Assembly: GCA_016715505.1 (NCBI GenBank)
Contig: JADJZY010000007.1
Span: 1-64,000, forward strand
Source of the DNA: Bacteroidota bacterium
Lineage (GTDB): Bacteria > Bacteroidota > Bacteroidia > Chitinophagales > Chitinophagaceae
Length of the DNA: 64,000 bases
Reading direction: 5' to 3'
The notes under the pieces are model-generated. The model did not search any database and had not been told where the DNA came from. It saw only the letters and a list, made by a program, of their open reading frames with translations. Position numbers and translations under genes: made by a program. How positions within the stretch are numbered: the first letter of the stretch is position 1; the number at the start of each line of letters is the position of its first letter. Shown piece after piece: positions 27,030 through 36,778 of this stretch.

Positions 27030-27740
27030 CTATAGGGTTTCCTTCAGCCATTTGTAAGATTCAGTGTGCCACACTAATGCCTTTTGCGGTTTGAGAACCC
27101 AGTGATTTTCTTCAGGCAGGTATAAGAAACGACTTTTGATTCCTTTGAGTTGTGCCGCCTGAAATGCCTGCAATCCTTGTTCAATAGGAACCCGAAAATC
27201 TTTTCCTCCCTGAATCACAAGAATCGGGGTATTCCAGTCTTGAACATAATTACTAGGGCTATAAAATTTGTAACTTTTTTGTGCCTCAGTATTGTCTCTT
27301 TCCCAGTAAGGTCCGCCTACATCCCAATTGGCAAACCACAACTCTTCGGTTGTTCCATACCAACTTTTTAAATCAAACAAACCACAATGAGAGATCAATG
27401 TTTTAAAGCGGTTTTCATGGATGCCTGCCAGCATAAATACGGAATATCCACCATAACTCGCACCTACTGCGGCTCTGCGATCTTTATCAATATAGGACTC
27501 CTCCGAAATATCATCTACAGCCGCCAGATAGTCGCGCATTGGATTTCCACCCCAGTCCTTGCTGATGTCCGCATTCCATTTTACACCCCAGCCAGGCATT
27601 CCCGTACGGTTCGGTGCAATCACGATATAACCCCGACTCGCCATCAACTGAAAATTCCAGCGGTATGAATAAAATTGCGACAATGCACTTTGCGGCCCAC
27701 CTGGCAATACAAGAGTAAAGGATATTTTTGCTGGGGTCAA
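27030..27740 (-). CDS. S9 prolyl-oligopeptidase-type peptidase, catalytic C-terminal part
   Basis: Contains the serine-peptidase elbow GASYGGYS, the acidic residue in VIQGGKDFRVP and the His in PEENHWVLKP, giving the Ser-Asp-His triad of family S9. It continues the protein starting at 28968; one base is gained or lost near 27725-27740 (AAAGGATATTTTTGC). Lead-in residues PAKISFTLVLPGGPQSAL replace the usual hydrophobic strand and HGGP oxyanion motif. Confidence 0.75.
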   Translation of the reverse strand: MTPAKISFTLVLPGGPQSALSQFYSYRWNFQLMASRGYIVIAPNRTGMPGWGVKWNADISKDWGGNPMRDYLAAVDDISEESYIDKDRRAAVGASYGGYSVFMLAGIHENRFKTLISHCGLFDLKSWYGTTEELWFANWDVGGPYWERDNTEAQKSYKFYSPSNYVQDWNTPILVIQGGKDFRVPIEQGLQAFQAAQLKGIKSRFLYLPEENHWVLKPQKALVWHTESYKWLKETL

Positions 27741-28968
27741 AATTGGGCGGATAAATCACCCATGAAAAAAGTTTTTCGCCGGTTTCTAATTCCGTGTATC
27801 GTTCTTTGATTTCACATTGGGCAATATCCCGGTATGCTTCATCATTCACATGGGTGAGCTGATTCATATTACCTGTACTGATATCTACTGTATATAATTC
27901 TGCAGCATGATTCATATCGGTTCGGCTCACAATTAACGTGTTTTCATGTTGCCCGGCAATTCCTGTTACATCAAATTTTCCTTTGGTAATTTGACGGATA
28001 CCATTTCCTTTTTCACCCATCAAGTCCAGTTCATACAATTGTTCAGTGCCTTTGGTTGGCGCAATAAAAAAGATCTTCTTGCCGTCTTCACTCCAGGTAA
28101 ATGAGGCAACGTTTTCATCCCATTCTTCAGTCAGATTGCGTTTCACTTTACTATTCATGTCCATCACCCACAATTCATTTTTATCACTTTCAAACCCATC
28201 TGTTTTCATGCTAAGCCAGGCCATTTGTGAACCATCATTATTAAAAGCGGGATTGGTATCATATCCTTCCATACCTTCTGTGAGATTGGAGGTTTCGCCG
28301 CTGTTAATCTGATAAGCATAAATATCGGTATTGGTGCTGATGGCATAAGCCTTTCCACTCTTTTTCTTGGTCACGTAAATCACATGCGATCCATCGGGTG
28401 TAAACAACAAATCCTCTGCACCACCATGTGGTTTTTGAGGACAATCAAATGCCTGCCCGGCAAATAAATCTTTTTCACGCACTGCAAAACCTGCAACGAT
28501 ATCTGCGATAAACAGATGAGAATAATATCCATCTTCCCAGGTATCCCAATGACGTTGGTTCAAATCATCATAAATATATGCATTCGATTTGCTGAGGTTG
28601 GGATAACGTTCGGTGCTTTTACTCGGCGCAACTTTCACCTCTATGGTATAGATTACCTTTTGTGAAGCCGCAGAGGCTTTAATGTTTTCCGCATCCGTCT
28701 GTTCTACCGTCACCAGATTCTCTTCCGGAACTGCAGGAATTTCTATGGCTTGCCCGCCTTGTATTGGAATACTGTAAAACTTGGTGCTATTTTTATTTTC
28801 ACCAATGTTTGGAACCGACACACTGTAATAAACAGTTTTGCCATCTTTGCTCATGCCTTGTGGGCTCACCCGACCAAGTGATAATAATTTTTCAGGGCTT
28901 AGTGGACTTTGTGCCTGCAACAAACAAGTGCTCAGGAGAATGCTGAAGGTGTAAATGATTCGACGCAT
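27511..28968 (-). CDS. S9 family peptidase (DPP-like), N-terminal propeller part
   Basis: Begins MRRIIYTFSILLSTCLLQAQ (signal peptide), then the beta-propeller of S9 peptidases with TolB-like blades (SPDGSHVIYVT-type and DPSQMAWLSM-like patterns). The frame is right to about 27735 (SWVIYPPNFDPSKN) and out of phase after that; the catalytic part follows in the other frame down to 27030. The complete enzyme is about 645 residues, the normal size for dipeptidyl-peptidase-like S9 members, which trim peptides in the periplasm. Confidence 0.75.
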   Translation of the reverse strand: MRRIIYTFSILLSTCLLQAQSPLSPEKLLSLGRVSPQGMSKDGKTVYYSVSVPNIGENKNSTKFYSIPIQGGQAIEIPAVPEENLVTVEQTDAENIKASAASQKVIYTIEVKVAPSKSTERYPNLSKSNAYIYDDLNQRHWDTWEDGYYSHLFIADIVAGFAVREKDLFAGQAFDCPQKPHGGAEDLLFTPDGSHVIYVTKKKSGKAYAISTNTDIYAYQINSGETSNLTEGMEGYDTNPAFNNDGSQMAWLSMKTDGFESDKNELWVMDMNSKVKRNLTEEWDENVASFTWSEDGKKIFFIAPTKGTEQLYELDLMGEKGNGIRQITKGKFDVTGIAGQHENTLIVSRTDMNHAAELYTVDISTGNMNQLTHVNDEAYRDIAQCEIKERYTELETGEKLFSWVIYPPNFDPSKNILYSCIARWAAKCIVAILFIPLEFSVDGESGLYRDCTEPYGNAWLGCKMECGHQQGLGWKSNARLSGGCR

Positions 28969-29036
28969 AGGAACATTTTAAGTCCTGCAAAATACAATGC
29001 ACTTTTAAATTTTGACTCCGTATTTTCGTACATGTA

Positions 29037-29741
29037 ATGAACTACCTGATAGGAGGAATCCTGATTCTGGCACTACTGTTGTGGATACTTCCACGTTTAT
29101 TGCGACAAAATAGACCGCCCATGTTTAATGTGATATTTCTGATTTCAGGTTTGCTACTTGGTTTGGCCTTGGCTTGGATTGTGCTCAAGGGTAAATGGGG
29201 CTTTGGCAAGGCCGACGAAACCACCATCCAAAGCAATACCATCGTACAAAGTATCGAACGGGTATTTAAAGTGGTAACCGCCGAAGGACATTTCTCCGAA
29301 GTTTATGAATATGAAAATACCACGCATACCCTGAGTTTTATTCCCAGTACCAAAAAAGCCCTGATCGTCGTGAATGCCAAAGTGCTGATGGGATTTGATT
29401 TTAAAAAACTGAAGGTGGAAATTGATGAATCCGATAAAAGCATCAAAATTTTGTCGTTCCCGGAACCCGAAATTCTTTCTGTTGAACCCGACCTCAGGTA
29501 TTATAGTTTGGAGAATGGCCTCCTCAATAAATTCAGCAATAAGGATTTGACCATGCTTCAGGCCGATGCCAAAGCCAAGATTATCGCCAGTGTTTCAAAA
29601 AGCGATTTGCCCGCCATTGCTCAAAAACAAATGCATGCCTTAATGTTGGAACTGGCTGATTTGCGACAAATGGCATTGCAGGGAGAAGATAAAATTATTC
29701 AAGCGCCCCTTCAACTCAATTCAGCCCAACAATCACAATGA
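29037..29741 (+). CDS. DUF4230 domain protein, membrane-anchored
   Basis: 234 residues. Two hydrophobic segments (about 3-20 and 31-52) precede a soluble domain with SIERVFKVVTAEGHFSEVYEY and later LSVEPDLRYYSLENGLLN, typical of DUF4230. Function unknown. A TATTTTCG box lies 8 bp before the ATG. The stop overlaps the next start by four bases (ATGA), so it is co-translated with the type B sorted protein. Confidence 0.7.
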   Translation: MNYLIGGILILALLLWILPRLLRQNRPPMFNVIFLISGLLLGLALAWIVLKGKWGFGKADETTIQSNTIVQSIERVFKVVTAEGHFSEVYEYENTTHTLSFIPSTKKALIVVNAKVLMGFDFKKLKVEIDESDKSIKILSFPEPEILSVEPDLRYYSLENGLLNKFSNKDLTMLQADAKAKIIASVSKSDLPAIAQKQMHALMLELADLRQMALQGEDKIIQAPLQLNSAQQSQ

Positions 29742-31855
29742 TGAAAGGACCTTTTTTTATAGTACGTTTCATTTGGGGGCTTTTGCTTTGCCTCTGTGCA
29801 TTCAATCATGTTCAAGGGCAACAGAAGTTTCAAAAACAATTTCATCAGCCAGACTCCGCTTCTTCCTTACAAACCTTTGATGCCAAAGCCACACCGGATG
29901 GAGGATATATCATGGCAGGCCTGGCCAGTCAGGGGAGCAGCAATGTGTATCATCCATATCTCATCAAACTCAATTGCAAAGGTGAACTTCAATGGGAACA
30001 TTATTTTGGCAATACACAAACCATTGCTAATGTCAATACCCGCGTCATCGTAACAGCAGATTCAGGATATGTGATGATTTCGAACCTCGGGGTCTATACC
30101 AATTACAATGGGTTTGCCGTTAAATTGGATGCTTCCGGAAATATTGTTTGGCAAAAATTACTGAACCTGAGCAATAGCAACGACAACATCAATGATGTGT
30201 ATGAAACGGCTGATGGTCATTTGATCATTGCAGCGAGCATCAAAGATTTTCCGGATGTGGGATTGGTTAAACTTCGGCAGGATGGGAGTTTGGTTTGGTG
30301 CCGAACTTTTGGAAATGCCAATCAGTATGATGATGGTTCTGTGGTGCGCGAATTAGCCGATGGTAATTACATGATAGCAGGCCGATATATTGCCATGGGA
30401 ACCTTTAATGCTTTTTTGATGAAGACCGATACCAGTGGAAATATGTTGTGGTTAAAATGTTATGGAGATACGCTGCAACATATGTGGGCTATGGATTTTC
30501 GGGAAATGCAAAATGGCGATATTGTGCTCGGTGGTTCTACAACCTTGCTCAAGCCAAACTTTCAAAGTTTCAGCGATAATTTTCTGATGCGGGTAAATAA
30601 TAATGGTGATACCCTGTGGACTAAAATATTTTATGGAGCCAACGATCAGTTTGAAAATGTAAGCAGCCTGATATTGGATCAGGATGAAAATATTATTGCC
30701 GGTGTGGCAACGGCTTCTTATGTAAGTCCGGGATTTGTACCCAATAAACATGCGGTCATGAAATTTAGTCCCCAGGGTCAGTTACTCAAAGCAACACTCT
30801 ATAACAATGGTTCTTCGCATTATCCACGTATTAGTAAATGTTCAGATCGGGGTATTTTGCTCAGTGGTTTTAGCAATGCATATTCCGGTCCGCTTGGTTT
30901 CAGAACCTTGCTGATGAAAATGGACAGCACCTTAAGCACAGGCTGTATCGAAACGGATGTTACGAATCAAACCTTTGTGCAGTCTAAACTTTTTCGTGTC
31001 AACATGCCTGTACCTATTACTGGTAACAGCGGCACAGTGGTGAACAATAGCAGCACCTACACAACAAGTATCCTGGACTCCACATTATGTGCTTCTTTTC
31101 CGGTTGTGCAATCGGCCTTTACTTATTCCGGAGGCTGTAAAAATGAAGCGGTACAATTATTTGCAGATAGTAGCGGTATTCTTTTCTGGCGTTGGGAAAT
31201 ATTGAACGATACATTATTCGGGGCTCAAACTCAATATACATTTACTGATACCGGCACCTATCAAATTCGTTTATGGGTGAGTAATGGATGTGATACTGCC
31301 AGTAGCATACAGCAAATTGTGATTCGCGATAAGCCGGATATGTTTGTCATAGGAAGTGATACTACGTTATGCGAAGGCGACAGTATTCAATTGGGCAGCA
31401 CAACAAATGCAGATGGCTTTTTGTGGAATACCGGCGATACTACGCGCTTCATCACGGTTACGCAGAATGGCCAATACATCGTTGAAGCAGACTTTGGTGT
31501 ATGCGGTGTGCTAAAGGATACCGTTTCTATCCAGTTTGTGAATTGTGTTCCGGAACCTGAACCTCCGGCCGTCTGTACAATGTGGCTTCCCAATGCCTTC
31601 TCTCCAAATGGAGATGGCAAAAATGATTTGTTGAAACCCATCGTAGCTCCAACAGCGCTGGATTTGAAATTTACCCGAATGGAAGTGTATAATCGCTGGG
31701 GAAATCGCTTATATTTTTCGGAAGGTATTTCTTCGGGTTGGGACGGTAAACATCAGGGGCAGGAACAAAGTACCGATACCTACTTTTTTATCATTCGCTA
31801 CAAATGCGGCGATGAGGACCGGGTGCTCAAAGGCGATGTGGTTTTGGTTCGATAA
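29738..31855 (+). CDS. Large secreted protein with PKD domain and T9SS type B sorting domain
   Basis: 705 residues. A signal peptide is followed by repeats of the DGGYIMAG / GYVMIS / GNYMIAG type (about 40-390) that suggest a propeller. Then comes a PKD-like domain (about 450-530) and a gliding-motility type B C-terminus: WLPNAFSPNGDGKNDLLKP and VYNRWGNRLYFSE to VLKGDVVLVR. It is exported by the type IX system. The propeller-type repeat often occurs in Bacteroidota surface proteins of unknown role. Confidence 0.75.
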   Translation: MMKGPFFIVRFIWGLLLCLCAFNHVQGQQKFQKQFHQPDSASSLQTFDAKATPDGGYIMAGLASQGSSNVYHPYLIKLNCKGELQWEHYFGNTQTIANVNTRVIVTADSGYVMISNLGVYTNYNGFAVKLDASGNIVWQKLLNLSNSNDNINDVYETADGHLIIAASIKDFPDVGLVKLRQDGSLVWCRTFGNANQYDDGSVVRELADGNYMIAGRYIAMGTFNAFLMKTDTSGNMLWLKCYGDTLQHMWAMDFREMQNGDIVLGGSTTLLKPNFQSFSDNFLMRVNNNGDTLWTKIFYGANDQFENVSSLILDQDENIIAGVATASYVSPGFVPNKHAVMKFSPQGQLLKATLYNNGSSHYPRISKCSDRGILLSGFSNAYSGPLGFRTLLMKMDSTLSTGCIETDVTNQTFVQSKLFRVNMPVPITGNSGTVVNNSSTYTTSILDSTLCASFPVVQSAFTYSGGCKNEAVQLFADSSGILFWRWEILNDTLFGAQTQYTFTDTGTYQIRLWVSNGCDTASSIQQIVIRDKPDMFVIGSDTTLCEGDSIQLGSTTNADGFLWNTGDTTRFITVTQNGQYIVEADFGVCGVLKDTVSIQFVNCVPEPEPPAVCTMWLPNAFSPNGDGKNDLLKPIVAPTALDLKFTRMEVYNRWGNRLYFSEGISSGWDGKHQGQEQSTDTYFFIIRYKCGDEDRVLKGDVVLVR

Positions 31856-31880
31856 TGAATCTGAAAAACATGAATGGTTC

Positions 31881-33179
31881 TTAAAACAAAACAATCATTT
31901 CCCAGTACATAAAAAATCCTAAAAGAAGACTGTAAGCGATATTATTGGCAGCGAAGAGGAATCCGGTAAATTTATTCCAACCCAAAGTTCCAAATACTTT
32001 TGACATCATAAACCACAAGGGGAATAAGATAATGAGAAGCAACACCGGTAGGTATCCACTCATGAAAATGATTATCGAGGTCTCATCATAGTGCGGAGCC
32101 GGAAAATAGAAAATGCTTTGCTGGGTGAGTAGCACACCTGTATAGAAACAAAATACCAAACTCAAAGCGGATAAAATCAATTTTAGATATTTGAAGTGGT
32201 GTGTTGCTGACCCAAAAAAACGAATCAAAAAAAAGCATGTAGAGAAAAACAGTAAAAGTGCAATTGTTATCAGGAGCCCAAAAATTGTCTTGTTATTTTG
32301 CGGGGTTTGGTAATTCAGAAATTTCTGGTATTTTTTATTCGCGGGAAATAAATCTTCCAGTTGAAATATATGTGGACCCTTTGATAATTCTTCTTTTAAA
32401 TTAAATGTAATCCCCTTATCAAAATCATGAAAAAAGTACAAATGAACCAACCCTTCTTGCAAATCGTATATACTGGTATAAAGGGTACCATCACCAACTT
32501 TTACCCGTTGAACAGCCATGGTATCCGACAATCCCTTACAATAAGCCAGATTGCATTCTGTTTTTTTGTTGTTTAAAAAGAGGATTCCTTTCCGGTATCT
32601 TTCGGTTTTGATGCTTCTAAAATCTTTAGTATCTGCCACACTGAAATTGGCCAAAGCAAATTTGTCATCTTGCCCTAAAGTCATTTGATGGGCTTCAACA
32701 ACCAGATATTTCCCACTTTTATCAACAAACAAAAGCATACCCCCATTAAAGATTGGGCTTCCATTGAGTACATGCAAATTCATGGCTTGCAAAAAGGTAT
32801 ATACTTCATCCACAGTTTTGCATTGTTGCATAATGGTTTTTATGTGCGAATAGCTAAAGTCCTTTTTATGAGGGTCCTTTTCAGGCATATTGGATCGGTG
32901 CCGCATGGTAAATGCATCAAACACCAATCCGTGTTCGTTCATGGCACCATCCGGATGGGGAAATTTACGGGCATATCCAACACATACCACGCCAAAAGCG
33001 CCCTTGGTTCCTGGCTCAAACCAAATACTTGCATCCCGCCCCCAACTGTCTTCATTGTTACCAACCATCGTTCTTCCCTGCGAGCTGACTTTATACATAC
33101 TGCATGAAAATGCATAGGGAAAAATCGCTATCAACAGAATGGTGAAGACACCTTTGATGAATGGGTGTGAGCGAATCAT
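31881..33179 (-). CDS. Ntn-hydrolase-like protein with C-terminal membrane domain
   Basis: 432 residues. After a signal-like helix, SCSMYKVSSQGRTMVGNNEDSW puts Cys26 where the processed N-terminal nucleophile of choloylglycine/C45-C59-type Ntn hydrolases lies (Cys, then G-x-x-x-x-NxD). Residues 1-290 fit that fold; 300-430 hold about four transmembrane helices. Amide hydrolysis outside the membrane is likely, substrate unknown. It converges on the upstream gene with 25 bp between. Confidence 0.6.
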   Translation of the reverse strand: MIRSHPFIKGVFTILLIAIFPYAFSCSMYKVSSQGRTMVGNNEDSWGRDASIWFEPGTKGAFGVVCVGYARKFPHPDGAMNEHGLVFDAFTMRHRSNMPEKDPHKKDFSYSHIKTIMQQCKTVDEVYTFLQAMNLHVLNGSPIFNGGMLLFVDKSGKYLVVEAHQMTLGQDDKFALANFSVADTKDFRSIKTERYRKGILFLNNKKTECNLAYCKGLSDTMAVQRVKVGDGTLYTSIYDLQEGLVHLYFFHDFDKGITFNLKEELSKGPHIFQLEDLFPANKKYQKFLNYQTPQNNKTIFGLLITIALLLFFSTCFFLIRFFGSATHHFKYLKLILSALSLVFCFYTGVLLTQQSIFYFPAPHYDETSIIIFMSGYLPVLLLIILFPLWFMMSKVFGTLGWNKFTGFLFAANNIAYSLLLGFFMYWEMIVLF

Positions 33180-33275
33180 TGTTCACTAACGTTATTTTGG
33201 ACGAATGATTGTATGCTGTTCAATTTGTATACTTGGTACATGATACCGAACAACTTACTTGCCGGCATCAGGGCA

Positions 33276-34205
33276 TTAATACTTTTTCTCATCAATCGTG
33301 TCCATAATTTTTAGATAGTTGATATAACGTTCTTCCGAAATTTCTTTTTGACGAATGGCTTCCTTGATCGCACATCCCGGTTCATTTAAATGCAAACAAT
33401 TATTGTATTTGCATTCCTGTAGTCGGGATTTCATTTCAGGATAATATCCCGACAGCTCATCTTTACGAATATCAATCACGCCCAATTCTCGAATACCCGG
33501 TGTGTCAATGATATGACCTCCTTCCGGCAAATCGTACATCTCTGCAAAAGTAGTCGTATGCATGCCCTTGCCGCTCCATTCGCTCACAGCACTGGTGGCT
33601 AAATCTTTTTCCGGCAATAATAAATTGATGAGGGTTGATTTTCCTACTCCACTATGCCCTGTTATGAGAGTCTTTCTGCCTTTGAGTAAATCCCGAAAGC
33701 TGTCCATACCTATATTCTTTTCAGCGGAAAGTAAGTACACAGCATAACCCACCGATTGATAGGTTTCGGCCAAAAAATAATAGTAGGCCATATCTTCTTC
33801 GTCCAGGATGTCGGATTTATTAAACACAATAATGGCGGGAATATGATAGGCTTCACAGGTTACCAAAAACCGATCCAAAAATCCTGTCGATGTTTTAGGT
33901 TCTTTGATGGTAGCAATAATGATACTCTGATCCAGATTAGCGGCTACAATATGTTTTTGGTGCCGCCCATGTGGCGACTGCCTCACCAGGTAATTTTTTC
34001 GGTCATCAATGCCAACAATCATGGCCTGATGCGCTTCCTGTTCAGCCACTTCTAAAGTCACCCAATCGCCTACCGCAATGGGGTTGGTAGAGGTAATGAG
34101 TTTATCCAATTTGAATTTGCCTTTGATTCGACAATTCCAAAATCGACCATCTACACTTTGGGCCAGATACCAGCTACCGGTTGACTTATAAATCAGGGCT
34201 TTCAA
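33276..34205 (-). CDS. rsgA: Ribosome small-subunit-dependent GTPase A
   Basis: 309 residues, full length. N-terminal OB domain (about 1-70), then a circularly permuted GTPase: NKSD at 129-132 (G4), P-loop GHSGVGKST at 183-191 (G1) and DTPG at 234-237 (G3). The C-terminal zinc knuckle uses C265, C270, H272 and C278. It checks 30S maturation and hydrolyses GTP on the ribosome. The start at 34205 lies about 165 bp after the stop of the zinc-ribbon gene on the same strand. Confidence 0.92.
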   Translation of the reverse strand: MKALIYKSTGSWYLAQSVDGRFWNCRIKGKFKLDKLITSTNPIAVGDWVTLEVAEQEAHQAMIVGIDDRKNYLVRQSPHGRHQKHIVAANLDQSIIIATIKEPKTSTGFLDRFLVTCEAYHIPAIIVFNKSDILDEEDMAYYYFLAETYQSVGYAVYLLSAEKNIGMDSFRDLLKGRKTLITGHSGVGKSTLINLLLPEKDLATSAVSEWSGKGMHTTTFAEMYDLPEGGHIIDTPGIRELGVIDIRKDELSGYYPEMKSRLQECKYNNCLHLNEPGCAIKEAIRQKEISEERYINYLKIMDTIDEKKY

Positions 34206-34370
34206 TCATCATTTTTTTCAAAGATACATGCATATTCATGCGCTGTGAAATCATACCCCGGTGATTTACAAATTATCCGATCATGCCGTTTTGCTGAAGA
34301 GCCTGAAGTTAGCGCAACATCATCGCGAAGAATGGATTGCGAAAAGCCCGCGATTCGCCGATGCCAATGC

Positions 34371-34732
34371 CTACATTTCAAAGGGATGACGCAATACCAG
34401 ACACCAGTCATCATCAAGCGGCAGATACCCGTATTCAAAACAAAAAGTATTCCTGCCCTTTTGAATTGGTATACTGATGGGTTAAATATTGAAACTGATA
34501 TCCCTTACTGACCAATATCTTTCTCGTCGTTTTTGCAGGTCTTCACCATCTACAATTTCAGCCAATATGCGCCGGTTTTTTTGAGGGCATACATCACATT
34601 ACGCATATAATTATTGCGCTCAGCCTGATGTTGATTGTTAAAGTCGTTCCGGCAGCGATAGTCACAAAACTTTTTGTCATCGCGACCTTTCATCTCCCTT
34701 CCACAAGATAAACACGTTTTCACATGATTCAT
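34371..34732 (-). CDS. Small zinc-ribbon protein (DUF2116-like), frame-broken
   Basis: Starts MNHVKTCLSCGREMKGRDDKKFC, with a CxxC and a CxxxC pair forming a zinc ribbon, then NNYMRNVMYALKK. The ATG frame stops at 34550. One shift in the AAAAAAACC run gives NRRILAEIVDGEDLQKRRER; further shifts near 34490 and 34425 give YQFQYLTHQYTNSKGQEYF and YGYLPLDDDWCLVLRHPFEM, ending at 34371. The reconstructed 118-residue protein resembles a Bacteroidota family known to me only as hypothetical. It precedes rsgA on the same strand. Confidence 0.6.
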
Positions 34733-34799
34733 TTTAGTTCATGACAAAGATAATACCGAGACCGTTGCAAAAGACATTTGGCAAAAAAGTTCAAGGCGT

Positions 34800-34975
34800 T
34801 TGTAACAACCTCGATTTTTTAGGCGCGCCCCGGGCATGGTTTGTCGATATTCATACTTGCTGCCGGGGCCGGGCTTTTATTCCAAGTCCTCTCCAGCTGT
34901 CGCTGGATACGGGCTTTCCATGTCAATCCCTCGCGCAAGAGGCAGTCTCTTGTTCGTATGGCTTTGACCGCTTCA
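34800..34975. other. GC-rich structured intergenic segment
   Basis: Much richer in G+C than its surroundings. GCCCCGGGCA (34827-34836) can pair with TGCCGGGGC (34861-34869) across a 24-nt loop. The rest, with CTCCAGCTGTCGCTGG and CCCTCGCGCAAGAGG, forms further small stems. No credible gene. It lies between divergently oriented regions upstream of the zinc-ribbon gene and downstream of the sensor kinase. Confidence 0.5.
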
Positions 34976-36778
34976 TCGCTGGCTGATTGCTTTTAAGTCG
35001 AATTTACAATGCAGTACCGTGCCTTCACCTTCTGCCGTTTGCCAGCTGCACGTTCCGCGCATTTCTTTACAACGGCTTTCTATATTCACAATGCCATTCC
35101 CTTTATTTCGTTGATGAAAATCAAAACCAATTCCATTATCGGAAATACTTAAATGCAAGGTTTGTTGATCGATTTTCATCACCAGTTCAACCTGATTGGC
35201 TTGACTATATTTGGCAACATTGTTGAAGCATTCTTTAATGATGAGTAATATATTTTTACGAACATCCGCCTGAAGTAAGGGTCGGTTTAATTTTTCATCA
35301 ATGCGGTACACACATTTGATCTCTTTGGGTGAAAGTAAATCGAAGCCAATATTTTTAATGCGTCCTTCCAGCGCTTCCTGATCCTCTTCACCCGCTTTGA
35401 TGTTCGAAACCAGGTCGCTGATTTCTGTGATAGCCACATCGGTCAATGATCGCATTTTTCCTAGAATCTCTTCAGCTTGCGGCGATGGTGTTTGGTAATG
35501 TTTTTCCAATAATTCACTATAAAGTTTTACGCTACTCAGCGTACCACCCAAATTGTCGTGAAGGTCTTTACTCAGATTATTCCGGATAATAATCTCCTGT
35601 AGTTTTTTTTGTTGGCGGTAACGGTAGAGGTAAAAAAACAAAAGCACACAGACCAATATAAATAAGCTCAGCAGTAAACGTAAATTCGCAACCCGCGATT
35701 TATTCTGCGCCTCGGATAATTGCAAAGTGAATGAGCGTTGTTCAGCTCTGACATTATTGGCGATCAACATGCCCAATTGTTCATCATTGATTTGGCTCAC
35801 TCTTTTGCTCAGGGCTGTTTTAAATAAAAGGATATCGGACAGCGGTTCTTTCAAACCCATTTTTTGATACAAGGACATAGCGGTGTCCAAAAACTGGTGA
35901 CTAAAATTAAAATTAATTCCATCCTGTTTTTCGAGAAAAGTAAATCCTTTTTGAAGCCATTCCATGCTGCGGTTTTTATCCGATTGATTCCATGCAATCT
36001 GGGCCATCGCACCCATGGCTATCAACGCCACATCTATTTCTTTTTTTTCAAGGGCAAGTTCAATGGCACGTTCTTGAAAAAGTATTGCAGAATCGGCTTG
36101 ATGGAGTTGATCAAATGCCAAACCAATCAGGTTGTTGGCAACAGCCATTCCCCGATAGGATTGTATGGCCCGGGCCAATTGAAGAGAGTGTTGGGCATTG
36201 CGAAGTGCACTATCTGCCTGCCCTGTTTTGATATACACTTCGGCTAAATTTCCATACAAATGATGGGGTTTGGAAGCCACCAGATATTGGGAAGGATATG
36301 GCGGTTGACGGGCATATTTCATGCCTTCATAGAAGTATGGGATCGCTTTTTGATATTCACGAATATTTGAAAGCGCCAGTCCCATAAAGTTATTGCCTGT
36401 GGTTAGTAAAATGCTGTCTTGCATGAGGCTAGCCAGTTTCATCACCTTTTTACTCTCATATAAATCCAACTGCAACAGATCGTTATAATAAAATGCAATA
36501 CTCTGATACGCATGAAAATGAAAACGTTGTAGTGTTTGTTTGTCGGTTGGCAGTCGGAAAAAGGCTTTGTTCATCCAGTTTTGCATGCTGTCAAACATCT
36601 TCAGTTCATCATACTTTCGGGCCACCATCAAACAGGCATCACAATAAAGTGAATCATTCCCGATATTTTTTTGAGCAATTTGTTTGAGGGAATCCGTAGA
36701 AGCAATAACTTGATTCTGCGCTTGAAATGTGCACAGCAAAAAGTTGCATATCAGAAAAATAATGACGGGAGCCTTCAA
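34973..36778 (-). CDS. TPR sensor histidine kinase (NarX/HisKA_3 type)
   Basis: 601 residues. Signal peptide 1-20, a TPR array (about 50-350) in the periplasm, one TM helix (367-386), then the HisKA_3 motif DLHDNLGGTLSS with phospho-acceptor H407, and an HATPase domain with NVAKYSQANQ (N box), DNGIGFD (G1) and GNGIVNIESRC (G2). Such kinases pair with LuxR-type regulators; the nearest is at 39454-40086, about 2.7 kb upstream on the same strand beyond the nuclease gene. The signal sensed is unknown. Confidence 0.85.
   Translation of the reverse strand: MKAPVIIFLICNFLLCTFQAQNQVIASTDSLKQIAQKNIGNDSLYCDACLMVARKYDELKMFDSMQNWMNKAFFRLPTDKQTLQRFHFHAYQSIAFYYNDLLQLDLYESKKVMKLASLMQDSILLTTGNNFMGLALSNIREYQKAIPYFYEGMKYARQPPYPSQYLVASKPHHLYGNLAEVYIKTGQADSALRNAQHSLQLARAIQSYRGMAVANNLIGLAFDQLHQADSAILFQERAIELALEKKEIDVALIAMGAMAQIAWNQSDKNRSMEWLQKGFTFLEKQDGINFNFSHQFLDTAMSLYQKMGLKEPLSDILLFKTALSKRVSQINDEQLGMLIANNVRAEQRSFTLQLSEAQNKSRVANLRLLLSLFILVCVLLFFYLYRYRQQKKLQEIIIRNNLSKDLHDNLGGTLSSVKLYSELLEKHYQTPSPQAEEILGKMRSLTDVAITEISDLVSNIKAGEEDQEALEGRIKNIGFDLLSPKEIKCVYRIDEKLNRPLLQADVRKNILLIIKECFNNVAKYSQANQVELVMKIDQQTLHLSISDNGIGFDFHQRNKGNGIVNIESRCKEMRGTCSWQTAEGEGTVLHCKFDLKAISQR

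Noticed and set aside
26780..27094. Plus-strand frames rich in Lys, Thr and Pro and a minus-strand extension of DUF922
   Set aside because: They arise from the A/C-biased tract and the C14 run, not from a protein family.
34202..34511. Overlapping frames on both strands upstream of rsgA, including a plus-strand reading from about 34261 (VIYKLSDHAVLLKSLKLAQ)
   Set aside because: The plus-strand reading looks protein-like but is only about 42 codons, lacks a good start and overlaps the reconstructed zinc-ribbon gene end; evidence is too weak.
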